Position numbers and translations under genes: made by a program. The notes under the pieces were generated by a model, which saw nothing but the letters and a program-made list of their open reading frames with translations, was not told the DNA's origin and made no database searches. DNA of 64,000 bases from Rhizobium sp. SL42 (GTDB lineage: Bacteria; Pseudomonadota; Alphaproteobacteria; Rhizobiales; Rhizobiaceae), in NCBI RefSeq assembly GCF_021729845.1, contig NZ_CP063397.1, positions 200,001 through 264,000 on the forward strand, in the 5' to 3' direction. Positions 40,940 to 51,462 of the stretch are shown in pieces; position 1 is the stretch's first letter, and every line of letters begins with the position of its first letter.

Positions 40940-41800
40940 GCGCGGCGGCTTGCGGCGCCTGGACGGCACGACGCGGTACTTCAGCAGCGCCGCGTTGAAT
41001 TCGGCGCCGATGATGAAGATCGCCCCGACCATGTAGAGAAAGACCAGCACGATCATCACCGAGGCCAGGCCCGCGTAGGTCGCCGCATAGTTGGCGAAGC
41101 TGGCGAGATACGAGGCAAAGACCAGCGCCCCGACCAGCCAGAGCACCAGCGTCAACAGCACCCCGGGCAGCACGTCGAAGAAGCGCCGGTGCCCGGCCGG
41201 CAGGCCGAGGTGAAACACCATCAGACCGATGACCAGCAGGCCGATCGTGCCATAGACGCGCCAGTTGGCAACGGTGAGCAGGAATTCCTTGAGCAGGGGA
41301 AACCAGGTCTCGGCAAAGGCGAGCGCGACGGGCACGGCGACCAGCAGCGCGCTGATCGCGGCAAGCACCACGACCGCGCCCAGCACGAAACCGAAGGAAA
41401 CCAGGCGCGTGATGTACCAGGGCCGCGTCTCCGGAACACGGTAGGCGCGGTTCAGCGACACCCGCAGCGCCTCGACGCCGTTGGACGCGAAATAGGCGGC
41501 CGCCAGCACCGAGACCGTCAGCAGGCCGCCGCGCGGAATGGTCAGCACTTCCACCACCTGATCCGACAGCGGCTTGGCGATGGTTTCCGGCCAGGTGTCG
41601 AATATGATGTGTACCGCAGTCTCGGCGAACATGTTCGCGCCGAGAAAGCCGGCCAGTGCCGTGCCGAAGATCAGGAAGGGAAACACCGCAAGCAGCGCCG
41701 ACAGCGCAACATGGCTCGCCATGGCCCAGCCGTCGTCCTCTGAAAAATGGTAGAGGGCATCGTAGCTGACCTTGTAGAGCATGCGGAAGAAAGCCGGCAT
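40907..41800 (-). CDS. YihY/UPF0761 family inner-membrane protein
   Basis: A 297-residue integral membrane protein with about six hydrophobic segments. The family block DDGWAMASHVALSALLAVFPFLIF (about 22-45) and the EALRVSLNRAYRV segment are present. It was once misnamed ribonuclease BN; its real function is unknown. A strong AAGGAG site fixes the ATG at 41800. The C-terminal coding end overlaps gluQ on the other strand by 33 bases. Confidence 0.92.
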   Translation of the reverse strand: MPAFFRMLYKVSYDALYHFSEDDGWAMASHVALSALLAVFPFLIFGTALAGFLGANMFAETAVHIIFDTWPETIAKPLSDQVVEVLTIPRGGLLTVSVLAAAYFASNGVEALRVSLNRAYRVPETRPWYITRLVSFGFVLGAVVVLAAISALLVAVPVALAFAETWFPLLKEFLLTVANWRVYGTIGLLVIGLMVFHLGLPAGHRRFFDVLPGVLLTLVLWLVGALVFASYLASFANYAATYAGLASVMIVLVFLYMVGAIFIIGAEFNAALLKYRVVPSRRRKPPRSEADEAADIG

Positions 41801-41888
41801 CCCGTCTCCTTGGTTGCGGGGCGCGATTGTCACGCGCCGACGAATATGGGAAACCCGTTCCCGTTTGTACAGGAACAAGAGGTCTCGT

Positions 41889-42713
41889 TTGCCCAGCATC
41901 ATCGTCACCGGCTGCTCGTCCGGCATCGGCGCCTACTGCGCAGAAGCCCTCAAACGCGACGGCTGGCGGGTTTTCGCCACGGTCCGCAAGCCGGACCAGA
42001 TGCAAGCCCTCGAAGACAGAGGTATCGAGGCCTTTGTCATGGACTATACCGACACCGACAGCATCGCAAGGCTGGTCGACACCGTCACCGAGCGCACCGG
42101 GGGCAGGATCGACGCGCTGTTCAACAACGGCGCCTATGGCCAGCCGGGCGCCGTCGAGGACCTCTCCACGGACGTACTGCGCCGGCAGTTCGAGACCAAT
42201 GTCTTCGGCTGGCACGAACTGACGCGCCGGGTCATCCCGCTGATGCGCCAGCATCGCCAGGGCCGCATCGTCCAGTGCTCGTCGATCCTTGGGCTGCTGC
42301 CCTATCGCTGGCGCGGCGCCTATACGGCGTCGAAATATGCGCTGGAAGGGCTCAGCCTGACGCTGCGCATGGAGCTCGAAGGCAGCGGCATCCAGGTCAG
42401 CCTGATCGAGCCCGGCCCGATCGAGAGTCGCTTCACCGCCAACGCGCTCGAAAAGATCCGCGAAAACATCGACCTCGAAAACTCGGTGCATGCCGCAGAC
42501 TACAGGGCGCAACTGGCGCGGCTCGACGGCAGCGGTCCGGTCAACCGCCACAAGCTTGGACCGGACGCCGTCTACAAAGTCCTGCAACATGCCTTGACCG
42601 CGCCCCGCGCACGCCCACATTACGTCGTGACACGACCGGCGAAACAGGGCGCGCTGCTCAAGCGCCTGCTGCCGGCAGACCTCTTCTACAGATTGATGCG
42701 ATCGCTGGACTGA
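41889..42713 (+). CDS. short-chain dehydrogenase/reductase
   Basis: A 274-residue classical SDR using NAD(P)H. The cofactor motif is TGCSSGIG (7-14). NNGAYG replaces NNAG, and the catalytic residues are S131/S132, Y145 and K149 (YTASK). The substrate is unknown; the sequence resembles the 17-beta-HSD/retinol-type group. No ATG fits the family start, so the TTG at 41889 is used, with AAGAGG seven bases upstream. It leads an apparent run with the HIG1-type gene and the ATR gene. Confidence 0.87.
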   Translation: MPSIIVTGCSSGIGAYCAEALKRDGWRVFATVRKPDQMQALEDRGIEAFVMDYTDTDSIARLVDTVTERTGGRIDALFNNGAYGQPGAVEDLSTDVLRRQFETNVFGWHELTRRVIPLMRQHRQGRIVQCSSILGLLPYRWRGAYTASKYALEGLSLTLRMELEGSGIQVSLIEPGPIESRFTANALEKIRENIDLENSVHAADYRAQLARLDGSGPVNRHKLGPDAVYKVLQHALTAPRARPHYVVTRPAKQGALLKRLLPADLFYRLMRSLD

Positions 42714-42741
42714 CCAGCACCAACAAGGGCACGAACACGCC

Positions 42742-42939
42742 ATGTCAGCCTTCCTTACTACGCTTACCCTGATCGTCATGGGCCTCGTCGTGATCGTCCT
42801 GATGCGCGGCCTTTTCACCATGCTCAAGGGTGGCAGCGGCAATACCTCGAACAAGCTGATGCAGGCCCGCATCGTGTTGCAGGCGATCGCCATTGCGCTG
42901 ATCATGCTGACGTTGTGGGTCACAGGCGGCGGACGCTGA
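42742..42939 (+). CDS. twin-transmembrane HIG1-domain protein
   Basis: A 65-residue protein with two hydrophobic helices (about 5-25 and 42-60) joined by a short polar loop (GGSGNTSNKLMQARI). It fits the hypoxia-induced protein (HIG1/Rcf1) domain, which in mitochondria associates with cytochrome oxidase. Its bacterial role is not established. It lies 28 bases after the SDR gene and eight bases before the ATR gene. Confidence 0.85.
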   Translation: MSAFLTTLTLIVMGLVVIVLMRGLFTMLKGGSGNTSNKLMQARIVLQAIAIALIMLTLWVTGGGR

Positions 42940-42947
42940 GAAAACAG

Positions 42948-43526
42948 ATGGTCAAGCTCAACAAGATCTACACCCGCACCGGCGATGACGGCACCACGGC
43001 CCTGGTGTCCGGTCCACGCCGCCTGAAACACGACCTGCGCGTCGAGGCCTATGGCACGATCGACGAGACCAATTCTGCCATCGGCATCGCCCGCCTGCAC
43101 ACGGTCGATCTGCCCGAACTCGACGCGATGCTCATGCGCATCCAGAACGACCTGTTCGATCTTGGCGCCGATCTTGCCGCTCCCGACACCGGCGAAGTGC
43201 TGAGTTACGAGCCGCTGCGGATGATCCAGCCCCAGGTCGATCGCATCGAGCAGGAAATCGACGCGGTCAATGCGCGCCTCGATCCGCTGAAATCATTCAT
43301 CCTGCCCGGCGGCACGCCCGCTGCCGCCCACCTGCATCTTGCCCGCACCATCGCACGCCGCGCCGAGCGCATCATGGTCGATCTGTCGCGCATCGAGGGC
43401 GAAGAGGTCGGTGGCCCGGCATTGAAATACATCAACCGGCTGTCCGACTTCCTCTTCGTCGCCGCCCGCCATGCCAACAACGACGGCCAGGCTGATGTGC
43501 TGTGGGTGCCGGGGAAGAACCGGTAA
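42948..43526 (+). CDS. cob(I)yrinic acid a,c-diamide adenosyltransferase, PduO type
   Basis: A 192-residue ATP:cob(I)alamin adenosyltransferase making coenzyme B12. Typical blocks are YTRTGDDGTTALVSG (ATP binding, about 7-21), VEAYGTIDETNSAIGIAR (about 35-52) and the RRAERIMVDL region. Several enzymes in rhizobia need adenosylcobalamin, for example the class II ribonucleotide reductase and methylmalonyl-CoA mutase. The ATG at 42948 gives MVKLNKIYTRTGD, the family start. The gene-free repeat region follows. Confidence 0.92.
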   Translation: MVKLNKIYTRTGDDGTTALVSGPRRLKHDLRVEAYGTIDETNSAIGIARLHTVDLPELDAMLMRIQNDLFDLGADLAAPDTGEVLSYEPLRMIQPQVDRIEQEIDAVNARLDPLKSFILPGGTPAAAHLHLARTIARRAERIMVDLSRIEGEEVGGPALKYINRLSDFLFVAARHANNDGQADVLWVPGKNR

Positions 43527-43597
43527 ATGCAGGTATTCCGGGGGGTATCGGTGCATCTGGGGTCTGTAACTTTGTTTCTCCCTGTGCCCTAGCAATA

Positions 43598-43809
43598 CCC
43601 CCTCTGCCCTGCCGGGCATCTCCCCCACAAGGAGGGAGATCGGATTGGGGCTGGCCGCTCGCCAAACCGAAACGAGTGAAAGACCGATAACACCTTACTT
43701 TCGGTTGCTTTTGCTTTTGCGCTGAGCTCACCATTCTCTCCCTTGCACTGCGGTCTCGGTGATCTCGCCCCGTGTGGGGGAGATGTCGGCGGAGCCGACA
43801 GAGGGGGGC
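43598..43809. repeat. RIME-like intergenic element with inverted arms
   Basis: Arm 1 (43598-43641) and arm 2 (43761-43809) are imperfect inverted copies sharing CCCCCTCTG, CATCTCCCCCACA and GAGATC blocks. Each arm has its own short internal stem. The layout resembles the Rhizobium-specific intergenic mosaic elements (RIME), but I could not compare it with a reference copy. Confidence 0.6.
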
Positions 43810-44647
43810 GAACTGGCGCTGGCTGCTGCGGGTAAGGGAAGGCGACCTACACGGTTCGATCCTCGATCATCCACCCTTCATCCTCATCCCAAAACTTCAA
43901 AAATCCCACGCCAATTGACCGGTCGGATTGTCCTCCTCCGGGGGGGATGGCAGTCTCGGACAGGGCGCCAGAAGCAACCTCTGTAAGTTTAGTATGTGGC
44001 TCCTTCCGGCGCCCCGTTCGGCGATTTTTGCCGGTTGCATGCGTCTCTCTGGCAAGGCGGCTCTGGCCGGCGAAACTTGACGTTTCACCGTCAACCGGGC
44101 TGGGGTCCCAAACGTCTCGTTGAGACGTCCTGGCCGGGTGCCCGGGAGGTTTCAGGTTCCCGGCGGATGTGCGCACATCCCGACCTGACCCTCGCCCGGG
44201 GAGCGGGTCATTTCCGACCGCAGCTCCCGCCGTCTTTGTCACCGGACCCGATCAATCAATCACTCGATCAATCAGCCAGATCCGGCGCCTTGTTTGTGTG
44301 CCGCTGAGGCACGTCCGATGGCTGTGGGGATCTCGACACGGCGGCAACCGATCCGGGGCCGTCGCCATCTTCCATCCCCTCCACCAGAGGGAGACCGTTG
44401 CATCCGGCCCGGAGGATCTGGCCAGCGACAGCCGCGCCCCCCGGCGCCGGTTCCGCTTCGCCGGGCTCGCAACACCCGGTGTATCCGAAAGCGGAACGGG
44501 GAGAGTATGGCACAGCTCAAAACAAGGGGGATGAAATGGGATGTGTTTTATTGAAAACGTTGGGGGATTTGCAAAAGTCATCCCCGCGCGAGGCGGGTTT
44601 TGCGGTGGTTTGACGAAAAATGCCCCGTTCCGCTGCAATCCCTGCGA

Positions 44648-44673
44648 CTGGATCCTCGGGTCAAGCCCGAGGA
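44648..44673 (+). repeat. 26-bp repeat, left inverted copy
   Basis: CTGGATCCTCGGGTC opens a 26-base unit whose exact reverse complement lies at 44743-44768. The unit contains a 9-bp hairpin (44652-44660 with 44666-44674). Confidence 0.9.
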
Positions 44674-44742
44674 TGACCCGAGGTCGCGAATAGTCGAGGA
44701 GACGACAGAGATCACCAACGTGCCCCCCTACGCTGTCCGTCC

Positions 44743-44768
44743 TCCTCGGGCTTGACCCGAGGATCCAG
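44743..44768 (-). repeat. 26-bp repeat, right inverted copy
   Basis: Exact reverse complement of 44648-44673, 69 bases away, forming a REP-like doublet. This copy also folds on itself (44743-44750 with 44756-44763). Confidence 0.9.
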
Positions 44769-44942
44769 GCGCAAATTCTGTCCTCATTCGCGTGGCATGA
44801 TTTGGCGGTTCAGATTCTTGCAGGTCCGTCTCAATCCGAGGGCAGGATGCGGAACGCGACAATGCCTTGCAGACCCCTGTTGCGCACATCACACATCGGC
44901 TAGGCTGGTTGCCAACCGAAAAGCCAGGCGCGATGAGGCACG

Positions 44943-45752
44943 ATGTTTATTCCATTGCATGACCGCAACGCGCTCAAGCACATCAAACGGCAATATGTGA
45001 CGCTGGGGCTGATCGCGGCCAATGTGGCGATCCATGTTTTGACCCTTATGATGCCGGAAAAACTGCTGGAAATGTGCATTTACGGCCTGGGTTTCATTGC
45101 GGCCGTCGTCTTCGACTTCGCCGATCTCGATCCCTCGCTGGTGCTGGTACCGGAAGACAGCACCTATGTGACCTACGCCTTCCTGCACGCAAGCTGGCTG
45201 CATTTCGGCTCCAACATGCTGTTTCTCTGGGTGTTTGGCGACAATGTAGAGGATGCACTCGGGCATTGGCGGTTTCTGTTGTTCTATCTCGTTTGCGCCG
45301 CAGCCGGTGCGCTGGTGCACGGACTGCTTGCCCCGACCTCTCAGGCGCCGCTGATCGGCGCGTCCGGGGCCGTGTCCGGCGTGGTCGCGGCCTATCTGAT
45401 GCTGCATCCGAAGGTGCGCGTCTGGGTGCTGGTGCTGATGCGGTTCCCGCTGCCATTGCCCGCCTTCATTCCGCTGGCGTTGTGGATCGGCCAGCAATTT
45501 TTCATGCTGCTGTTCAACGCCGACAGCAATGTCTCCTTTGGCGCCCATGTTGGCGGCATCATCGCCGGCGCCCTGCTGGTGCTCGTCTTGCGCCGCCCGG
45601 GCGTGCCATTGTTCGATCGTACCATCGTCACGCCACGCGCGGTCGAGCACCTGGAAATCCCTGCGGCCGCAACCGTTGACCCGACGGCGACACGGGCGCC
45701 CGCGTCGCCCTCGGCCAGGACCACCCCCAGAACCACCCACTGGGGACGATGA
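44943..45752 (+). CDS. rhomboid family intramembrane serine protease
   Basis: A 269-residue membrane protein with about six helices. The catalytic Ser is S141 in GASGAV and the catalytic His is H202 in FGAHVGG. HASWLHFGSNMLFLWVFG (about 82-99) carries the conserved loop and helix 2 pattern. It cleaves transmembrane substrates inside the bilayer; targets are unknown. The C-terminal 45 residues are Pro/Ala/Thr-rich and probably disordered. A GAGG site precedes the ATG. The gene follows the repeat region. Confidence 0.92.
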   Translation: MFIPLHDRNALKHIKRQYVTLGLIAANVAIHVLTLMMPEKLLEMCIYGLGFIAAVVFDFADLDPSLVLVPEDSTYVTYAFLHASWLHFGSNMLFLWVFGDNVEDALGHWRFLLFYLVCAAAGALVHGLLAPTSQAPLIGASGAVSGVVAAYLMLHPKVRVWVLVLMRFPLPLPAFIPLALWIGQQFFMLLFNADSNVSFGAHVGGIIAGALLVLVLRRPGVPLFDRTIVTPRAVEHLEIPAAATVDPTATRAPASPSARTTPRTTHWGR

Positions 45753-45774
45753 ACGTCGCCGGCCGCCAGACTTA

Positions 45775-45790
45775 TTGACGTGAACGTCAA
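45775..45790. promoter_or_regulatory. palindromic operator upstream of etfBA (LiuR-like)
   Basis: TTGACGT-GA-ACGTCAA is a perfect 7+7 palindrome about 150 bases before etfB, followed directly by another CGTCAA half-site (45791-45796). It resembles the ACGT-containing palindromes described for the MerR-family regulator LiuR, which controls branched-chain amino-acid and fatty-acid breakdown. The regulator assignment is inference. Confidence 0.5.
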
Positions 45791-45937
45791 CGTCAATTAA
45801 TGCTGGTTGCCAATGGCGCGGCAATCGGCGTCAGGCGTTGTGTTTGGACAAAAAATGCGTATCGATGTCGCCAATCGACAAACGGCGGACCGCTTTCAAG
45901 CGCATTTTCCGGCGGAAAGCAGTGAAGGAAGGAACCC

Positions 45938-46687
<750 letters not shown>

Positions 46688-46712
46688 GCGGAACGGATAG
46701 GAGATTACGAAA

Positions 46713-47642
46713 ATGGCCATTCTTCTTCTGGCAGAACATGACAACGCAACGCTGTCCGACCAGACCGCCAAGGCACTGACCGCCGCCACCAAGATCGGCG
46801 GCGACGTGCACGTGCTGGTCGCGGGCGCCGGCTCCAAGGCAGCCGCCGATGCGGCCGCCAAGCTGTCGGGCGTCACCAAGGTCCTGCTCGCCGACGATGC
46901 AAGCCTTGCCAACAACCTCGCGGAACCACTGGCAGCCCTCATCGTCTCGCTTGCCGGCAGCTATGACACGATCATCGCGCCGGCCACGTCGGTCGGCAAG
47001 AACGTCCTGCCGCGCGTGGCGGCCCAGCTCGACGTGATGCAGGTCTCGGAAATTATCGAAGTGGTGTCCGCCGATACATACAAGCGTCCGATCTATGCCG
47101 GCAACGCCATCCAGACCGTGCAGTCGACCGACGCGAAACGCGTGATCACGGTGCGGACCGCCTCGTTTGCCGCCGCTGCCGAAGGCGGGTCCGCGGCCGT
47201 GGAGACGATCGCAGCCGTTGCCAACCCGGCCCTGTCGACACACGTCTCGGACGCGCTGTCTTCTTCGGACCGTCCGGAACTGACCTCGGCGAAGATCATC
47301 ATCTCCGGTGGTCGCGCACTGGGTTCGTCGGAAAAATTCCAGCAGGTCATCCTGCCGGTGGCCGACAAGCTCGGCGCCGCCGTCGGCGCATCGCGCGCCG
47401 CGGTCGATGCCGGCTATGCCCCGAACGACTGGCAGGTCGGCCAGACCGGCAAGGTGGTCGCCCCGCAGCTCTACATCGCCTGCGGCATTTCGGGTGCCAT
47501 CCAGCATCTTGCCGGCATGAAGGATTCGAAGGTCATCGTTGCGATCAACAAGGACGAGGAAGCGCCGATCTTCCAGGTGGCCGACTACGGCCTCGTCGCC
47601 GATCTCTTCGAAGCCCTGCCGGAGCTTGAAAAGGCGCTTTGA
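46713..47642 (+). CDS. etfA: electron transfer flavoprotein alpha subunit
   Basis: A 309-residue ETF large subunit. The C-terminal FAD domain is complete, with [15 protein letters not shown] (about 192-206), [29 protein letters not shown] and [14 protein letters not shown]. The N-terminal domain is the nucleotide-binding-like half. GGATAGGAG precedes the ATG. It forms an operon with etfB, and the terminator at 47702-47733 separates the pair from hbdA. Confidence 0.97.
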   Translation: MAILLLAEHDNATLSDQTAKALTAATKIGGDVHVLVAGAGSKAAADAAAKLSGVTKVLLADDASLANNLAEPLAALIVSLAGSYDTIIAPATSVGKNVLPRVAAQLDVMQVSEIIEVVSADTYKRPIYAGNAIQTVQSTDAKRVITVRTASFAAAAEGGSAAVETIAAVANPALSTHVSDALSSSDRPELTSAKIIISGGRALGSSEKFQQVILPVADKLGAAVGASRAAVDAGYAPNDWQVGQTGKVVAPQLYIACGISGAIQHLAGMKDSKVIVAINKDEEAPIFQVADYGLVADLFEALPELEKAL

Positions 47643-47701
47643 GCCGCTGCCCTTCGCAACCGCGAAAGGGCTGGAAAAACACCCGGCATGGGTCTATCAA
47701 T

Positions 47702-47733
47702 TGCCGGGCTCGCGAAGGCGAGCCCGGCATTTT
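47702..47733 (+). terminator. rho-independent terminator of etfBA
   Basis: A perfect 12-bp stem (47702-47713 with 47718-47729) with loop GAAG is followed by TTTT. Just after it, GAAGTGCATT occurs twice (about 47740-47770). Confidence 0.88.
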
Positions 47734-47823
47734 CATGATGAAGTGCATTTTTGCGCTGAAGTGCATTCATGCGATGGCGGCACTTTGACGATGAACAGTT
47801 AAGTCGATGGGTAGGAGAGCGGG

Positions 47824-48705
<882 letters not shown>

Positions 48706-48753
48706 CCTTGCGCGCCTTGCTGATCGAGGCATTGAGGATTATATTGGTGGAGT

Positions 48754-48779
48754 GAAGGGCGAGCTTTCGCCCGCCCTTC
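48754..48779. terminator. first hairpin after hbdA
   Basis: GAAGGGCG (48754-48761) pairs with CGCCCTTC (48772-48779); an alternative inner stem GGGCGA/TCGCCC has a GCTT loop. It is followed by TGTTTGTT, giving moderate terminator character. Confidence 0.6.
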
Positions 48780-48798
48780 TGTTTGTTATCTGAAATTG

Positions 48799-48834
48799 AC
48801 CCGCACGATTGCCTGCCAGCTCGTGCGGGTTTTT
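48799..48834 (+). terminator. strong second terminator after hbdA
   Basis: A perfect 10-bp stem (48799-48808 with 48821-48830) with a 12-base loop is followed by TTTT. With the preceding hairpin it makes a tandem terminator. Confidence 0.82.
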
Positions 48835-49024
48835 CGTATAATAAACGTGATGCTAAATGGTTTTGGCCACATAGCTCACCCTCCGATTGCCCGGCGAGGC
48901 CATCGCCCTGGTCGGAGTGGCCTATCCTCTCCGATGCGTCTGGCAGAACGCGTCTGCTTTCGCCGCACAACCAGGGAGAGAATAACGCAAAGCCTGCCAT
49001 CGTCCAGAGGTAGGAATTTCGCGG

Positions 49025-49687
49025 TCAGGCGCCCGCCGCAGCCGCGATCAGCGCCTTGGCATCCGGACTGTCCCAGGCGGCCGGGCCGTTCATCGAACCG
49101 AGCAGGCAGCCCTTGCCGTCGATCAGAAGCGTCGCCGGCAGGCCGAAGGCGAGGCCTTGCTTCTTCAGGCTGTTGAAGACACCCATGCTGGCATCGCGGT
49201 AAAGCCCGAGCGCATCGACGCCGGTTTCATCGAGAAAGGTCTTCGGCTTTTCGGCGTCGCCATTGTCGATATTGATCGCCAGGACCTGGAACGTCTTGCC
49301 GCCGACCGCCTTCTGCAGGTTGTTCAGCGCCGGCATTTCCTCCCGGCATGGCACGCACCACGTCGCCCAGAGATTGAGCAGCACGGTCTTGCCGGCAAAA
49401 TCGGCCGTCGTCATCGCCGTGTCGGCCGCATCGCTAAACGACAGGCCTTCGATCAGTTTCGGCGCATCGACCGGCACCATCGCCGCCACATCACCGGTCA
49501 GATACGGCTTGAGGGCAGCCGCGCGGGCGACGGAACCCTCGCATTGTCCGGCAACCGCGGTCTCCGCGCCATTGCCAGACACCGTCTGCTTCACGTATAC
49601 CGCTGCCGCGCCGGCGATTACGCCGGCAATCGCCGCAATCGCAACCAGCTTGACGGGGAAGAGGCCGGACGGTCTTTTTTCAGTCAT
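49025..49687 (-). CDS. tlpA: thiol:disulfide interchange protein TlpA
   Basis: A 220-residue membrane-anchored periplasmic thioredoxin. One N-terminal helix (about 12-32) is followed by a linker and the thioredoxin fold with active site WATWCVPC (C111, C114) and cis-Pro in GLPATLLID. In rhizobia TlpA reduces copper-binding and cytochrome c oxidase assembly factors. GGAG precedes the ATG at 49687; the longer frame upstream overlaps argH. It is divergent from argH with only 24 bases between the start codons. Confidence 0.93.
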   Translation of the reverse strand: MTEKRPSGLFPVKLVAIAAIAGVIAGAAAVYVKQTVSGNGAETAVAGQCEGSVARAAALKPYLTGDVAAMVPVDAPKLIEGLSFSDAADTAMTTADFAGKTVLLNLWATWCVPCREEMPALNNLQKAVGGKTFQVLAINIDNGDAEKPKTFLDETGVDALGLYRDASMGVFNSLKKQGLAFGLPATLLIDGKGCLLGSMNGPAAWDSPDAKALIAAAAGA

Positions 49688-49711
49688 GTCATTCTCCAGG
49701 ATAGGCATTTC

Positions 49712-51115
49712 ATGGCCGAGGACATCAAGGACACCAAATCCTCCAACCAGATGTGGGGCGGTCGCTTCGCCTCCGGCCCGGCAGCCATCATGGAGGAGAT
49801 AAATGCCTCGATCGGTTTCGACAAGAAGCTTTACGCCCAGGACATCCGCGGCTCGATAGCGCATGCGACCATGCTCGCGCATCAAGGCATCATCGGCACG
49901 GAAGACAAAGACAAGATCGTTCACGGGCTGAACACGATCCTGTCAGAGATCGAGGCCGGACAATTCGTCTTCTCGCGCAAGCTCGAAGACATCCACATGA
50001 ACATCGAGGCGCGGCTTGCCGACCTGATCGGCCCGGCCGCCGGCCGTCTGCACACCGCCCGTTCGCGCAACGATCAGGTGGCGCTCGACTTCCGTCTCTG
50101 GGTGAAGGAAGAGCTGCAGAAGACGGAAAGCATGCTCACCGGCCTGATCGCCGCCTTCCTCGACCGCGCCGAAGAGCATGCCGACACGGTCATGCCCGGC
50201 TTCACCCATCTCCAGACAGCCCAGCCGGTGACCTTCGGCCACCACTGCATGGCCTATGTCGAGATGTTCGGCCGTGACCGCCAGCGCGTCCGCCACGCCA
50301 TCGAGCATCTCGACGAAAGCCCGATCGGCGCTGCCGCCCTTGCCGGCACCGGCTACAATATCGACCGCCACATGACCGCCAAGGCGCTGGGTTTCCGCGA
50401 GCCGACGCGCAACTCGATCGATACAGTATCGGACCGCGACTTCGCACTCGAATTCCTCTCGATCGCCTCGATCGCCGCGACCCACCTGTCGCGCCTCGCC
50501 GAGGAAATCGTCATCTGGTCGACACCGCAATTCGGCTTCATCCGCCTGTCGGATGCGTTTTCCACCGGCTCGTCGATCATGCCGCAGAAGAAGAACCCGG
50601 ACGCGGCCGAACTGGTGCGCGCCAAGACCGGCCGCATCAACGGCTCGCTGATTGCCCTCCTGACCATCATGAAGGGTCTACCGCTCGCCTATTCCAAGGA
50701 CATGCAGGAAGATAAGGAACAGGTTTTCGACGCCGCCGAAAGCCTTGAACTGGCGATCGCCGCCATGACCGGCATGGTCCGCGACATGACCATCCGCACC
50801 GACCGCATGAAGGCGGCGGCCGGTTCCGGCTACTCGACCGCGACCGATCTCGCCGACTGGCTGGTGCGCGAGGCAGGCCTTCCCTTCCGCGACGCCCACC
50901 ATGTCACCGGCCGCGCCGTGGCGCTGGCCGAAAGCAAGACCTGTGACCTGGCTGAGCTTTCGCTCGAAGACCTGCAGGGCATCCACGCCGCGATAACAGC
51001 CGACGTCTTCAACGTCCTGACGGTCGAGGCATCGGTTGCCAGCCGCCGGAGCTTTGGCGGGACGGCACCGTCCGAGGTCAGGAAACAGATCGCCTGGTGG
51101 CGCGCCAGAAACTAA
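49712..51115 (+). CDS. argH: argininosuccinate lyase
   Basis: A 467-residue enzyme of the fumarase/aspartase superfamily that splits argininosuccinate to arginine and fumarate. The signature [12 protein letters not shown] (about 287-298) and the conserved [17 protein letters not shown] start, [15 protein letters not shown] and [18 protein letters not shown] blocks are present. The ATG at 49712 gives the family N-terminus; the upstream frame lies over tlpA on the other strand. lptM and lysA follow on the same strand. Confidence 0.97.
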   Translation: MAEDIKDTKSSNQMWGGRFASGPAAIMEEINASIGFDKKLYAQDIRGSIAHATMLAHQGIIGTEDKDKIVHGLNTILSEIEAGQFVFSRKLEDIHMNIEARLADLIGPAAGRLHTARSRNDQVALDFRLWVKEELQKTESMLTGLIAAFLDRAEEHADTVMPGFTHLQTAQPVTFGHHCMAYVEMFGRDRQRVRHAIEHLDESPIGAAALAGTGYNIDRHMTAKALGFREPTRNSIDTVSDRDFALEFLSIASIAATHLSRLAEEIVIWSTPQFGFIRLSDAFSTGSSIMPQKKNPDAAELVRAKTGRINGSLIALLTIMKGLPLAYSKDMQEDKEQVFDAAESLELAIAAMTGMVRDMTIRTDRMKAAAGSGYSTATDLADWLVREAGLPFRDAHHVTGRAVALAESKTCDLAELSLEDLQGIHAAITADVFNVLTVEASVASRRSFGGTAPSEVRKQIAWWRARN

Positions 51116-51260
51116 CGGTGCGACCGACAATCACCCGAACACCCAAGCTGATCAAGCGACCGATCACGCAGGCGTCAGGTATTCATCACGAGAATCAGGG
51201 TGCACAAGCGCCCTGTTTTTCGCTAGAGCGTTTGGAAGACATAATTCGATGGATTGGATC

Positions 51261-51449
51261 ATGGTGAAAACGCTGACACGCCCGACGATCGCCGTATCTC
51301 TGCTGCTGGCTGCAACGCTTGCGCTTTCCGGCTGTGGCCGCAAGGGCGACCTCGATCCGCCGAGCACGCCGGTCGACCAGCAGAACAAGCGCGACTCGAA
51401 GCCGCAAGCGACATCCGACACGCCTTTCCTCCTCGATCCGCTCCTTTGA
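51261..51449 (+). CDS. lptM: LptM (YifL)-like small lipoprotein
   Basis: A 62-residue lipoprotein. A basic start and hydrophobic signal are followed by lipobox LSGC with Cys25 in LSGCGRKGDLDPP, the typical LptM/YifL pattern. LptM binds and helps oxidise the LPS transporter LptD in enterobacteria; in rhizobia this is presumed. The short mature part is Gln/Asp/Ser-rich. The ATG at 51261 is used; one four codons upstream (51249) is possible. It lies just before lysA, like yifL before dapF in E. coli. Confidence 0.85.
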   Translation: MVKTLTRPTIAVSLLLAATLALSGCGRKGDLDPPSTPVDQQNKRDSKPQATSDTPFLLDPLL

Positions 51450-51462
51450 CAGGTCTTTCCCG

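Larger units (their letters stand above)
43527..44942. other. 1.4 kb gene-free, repeat-rich region
   Basis: No credible gene was found in 1,416 bases. It contains an inverted pair of RIME-like arms (43598-43809). Further structures are hairpin ACGTCTC-GTT-GAGACGT (44112-44128), palindrome GGATGTGCGCACATCC (44164-44179) inside a longer TCAGGT...ACCTGA stem, repeated ATCAATC units (about 44251-44274), and a 26-bp perfect inverted repeat (44648-44673 and 44743-44768). Open frames here are rich in Arg, Pro and Ser, lack ribosome binding sites and match no family known to me. Confidence 0.7.
48706..49024. other. intergenic region after hbdA
   Basis: The 319-base gap between convergent hbdA and tlpA holds two hairpins (48754-48779 and 48799-48834). 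The remaining 190 bases are of mixed composition with no gene, promoter or repeat that I can support. Confidence 0.55.

Noticed and set aside
40719..43100. Long minus-strand frame across YihY, SDR and ATR genes
   Set aside because: It spans several well-supported genes in other frames and matches none of their families.
43996..44554. Short open frames in the repeat-rich region
   Set aside because: Arg/Pro/Ser-rich translations overlap each other on both strands, lack ribosome binding sites and coincide with hairpins.
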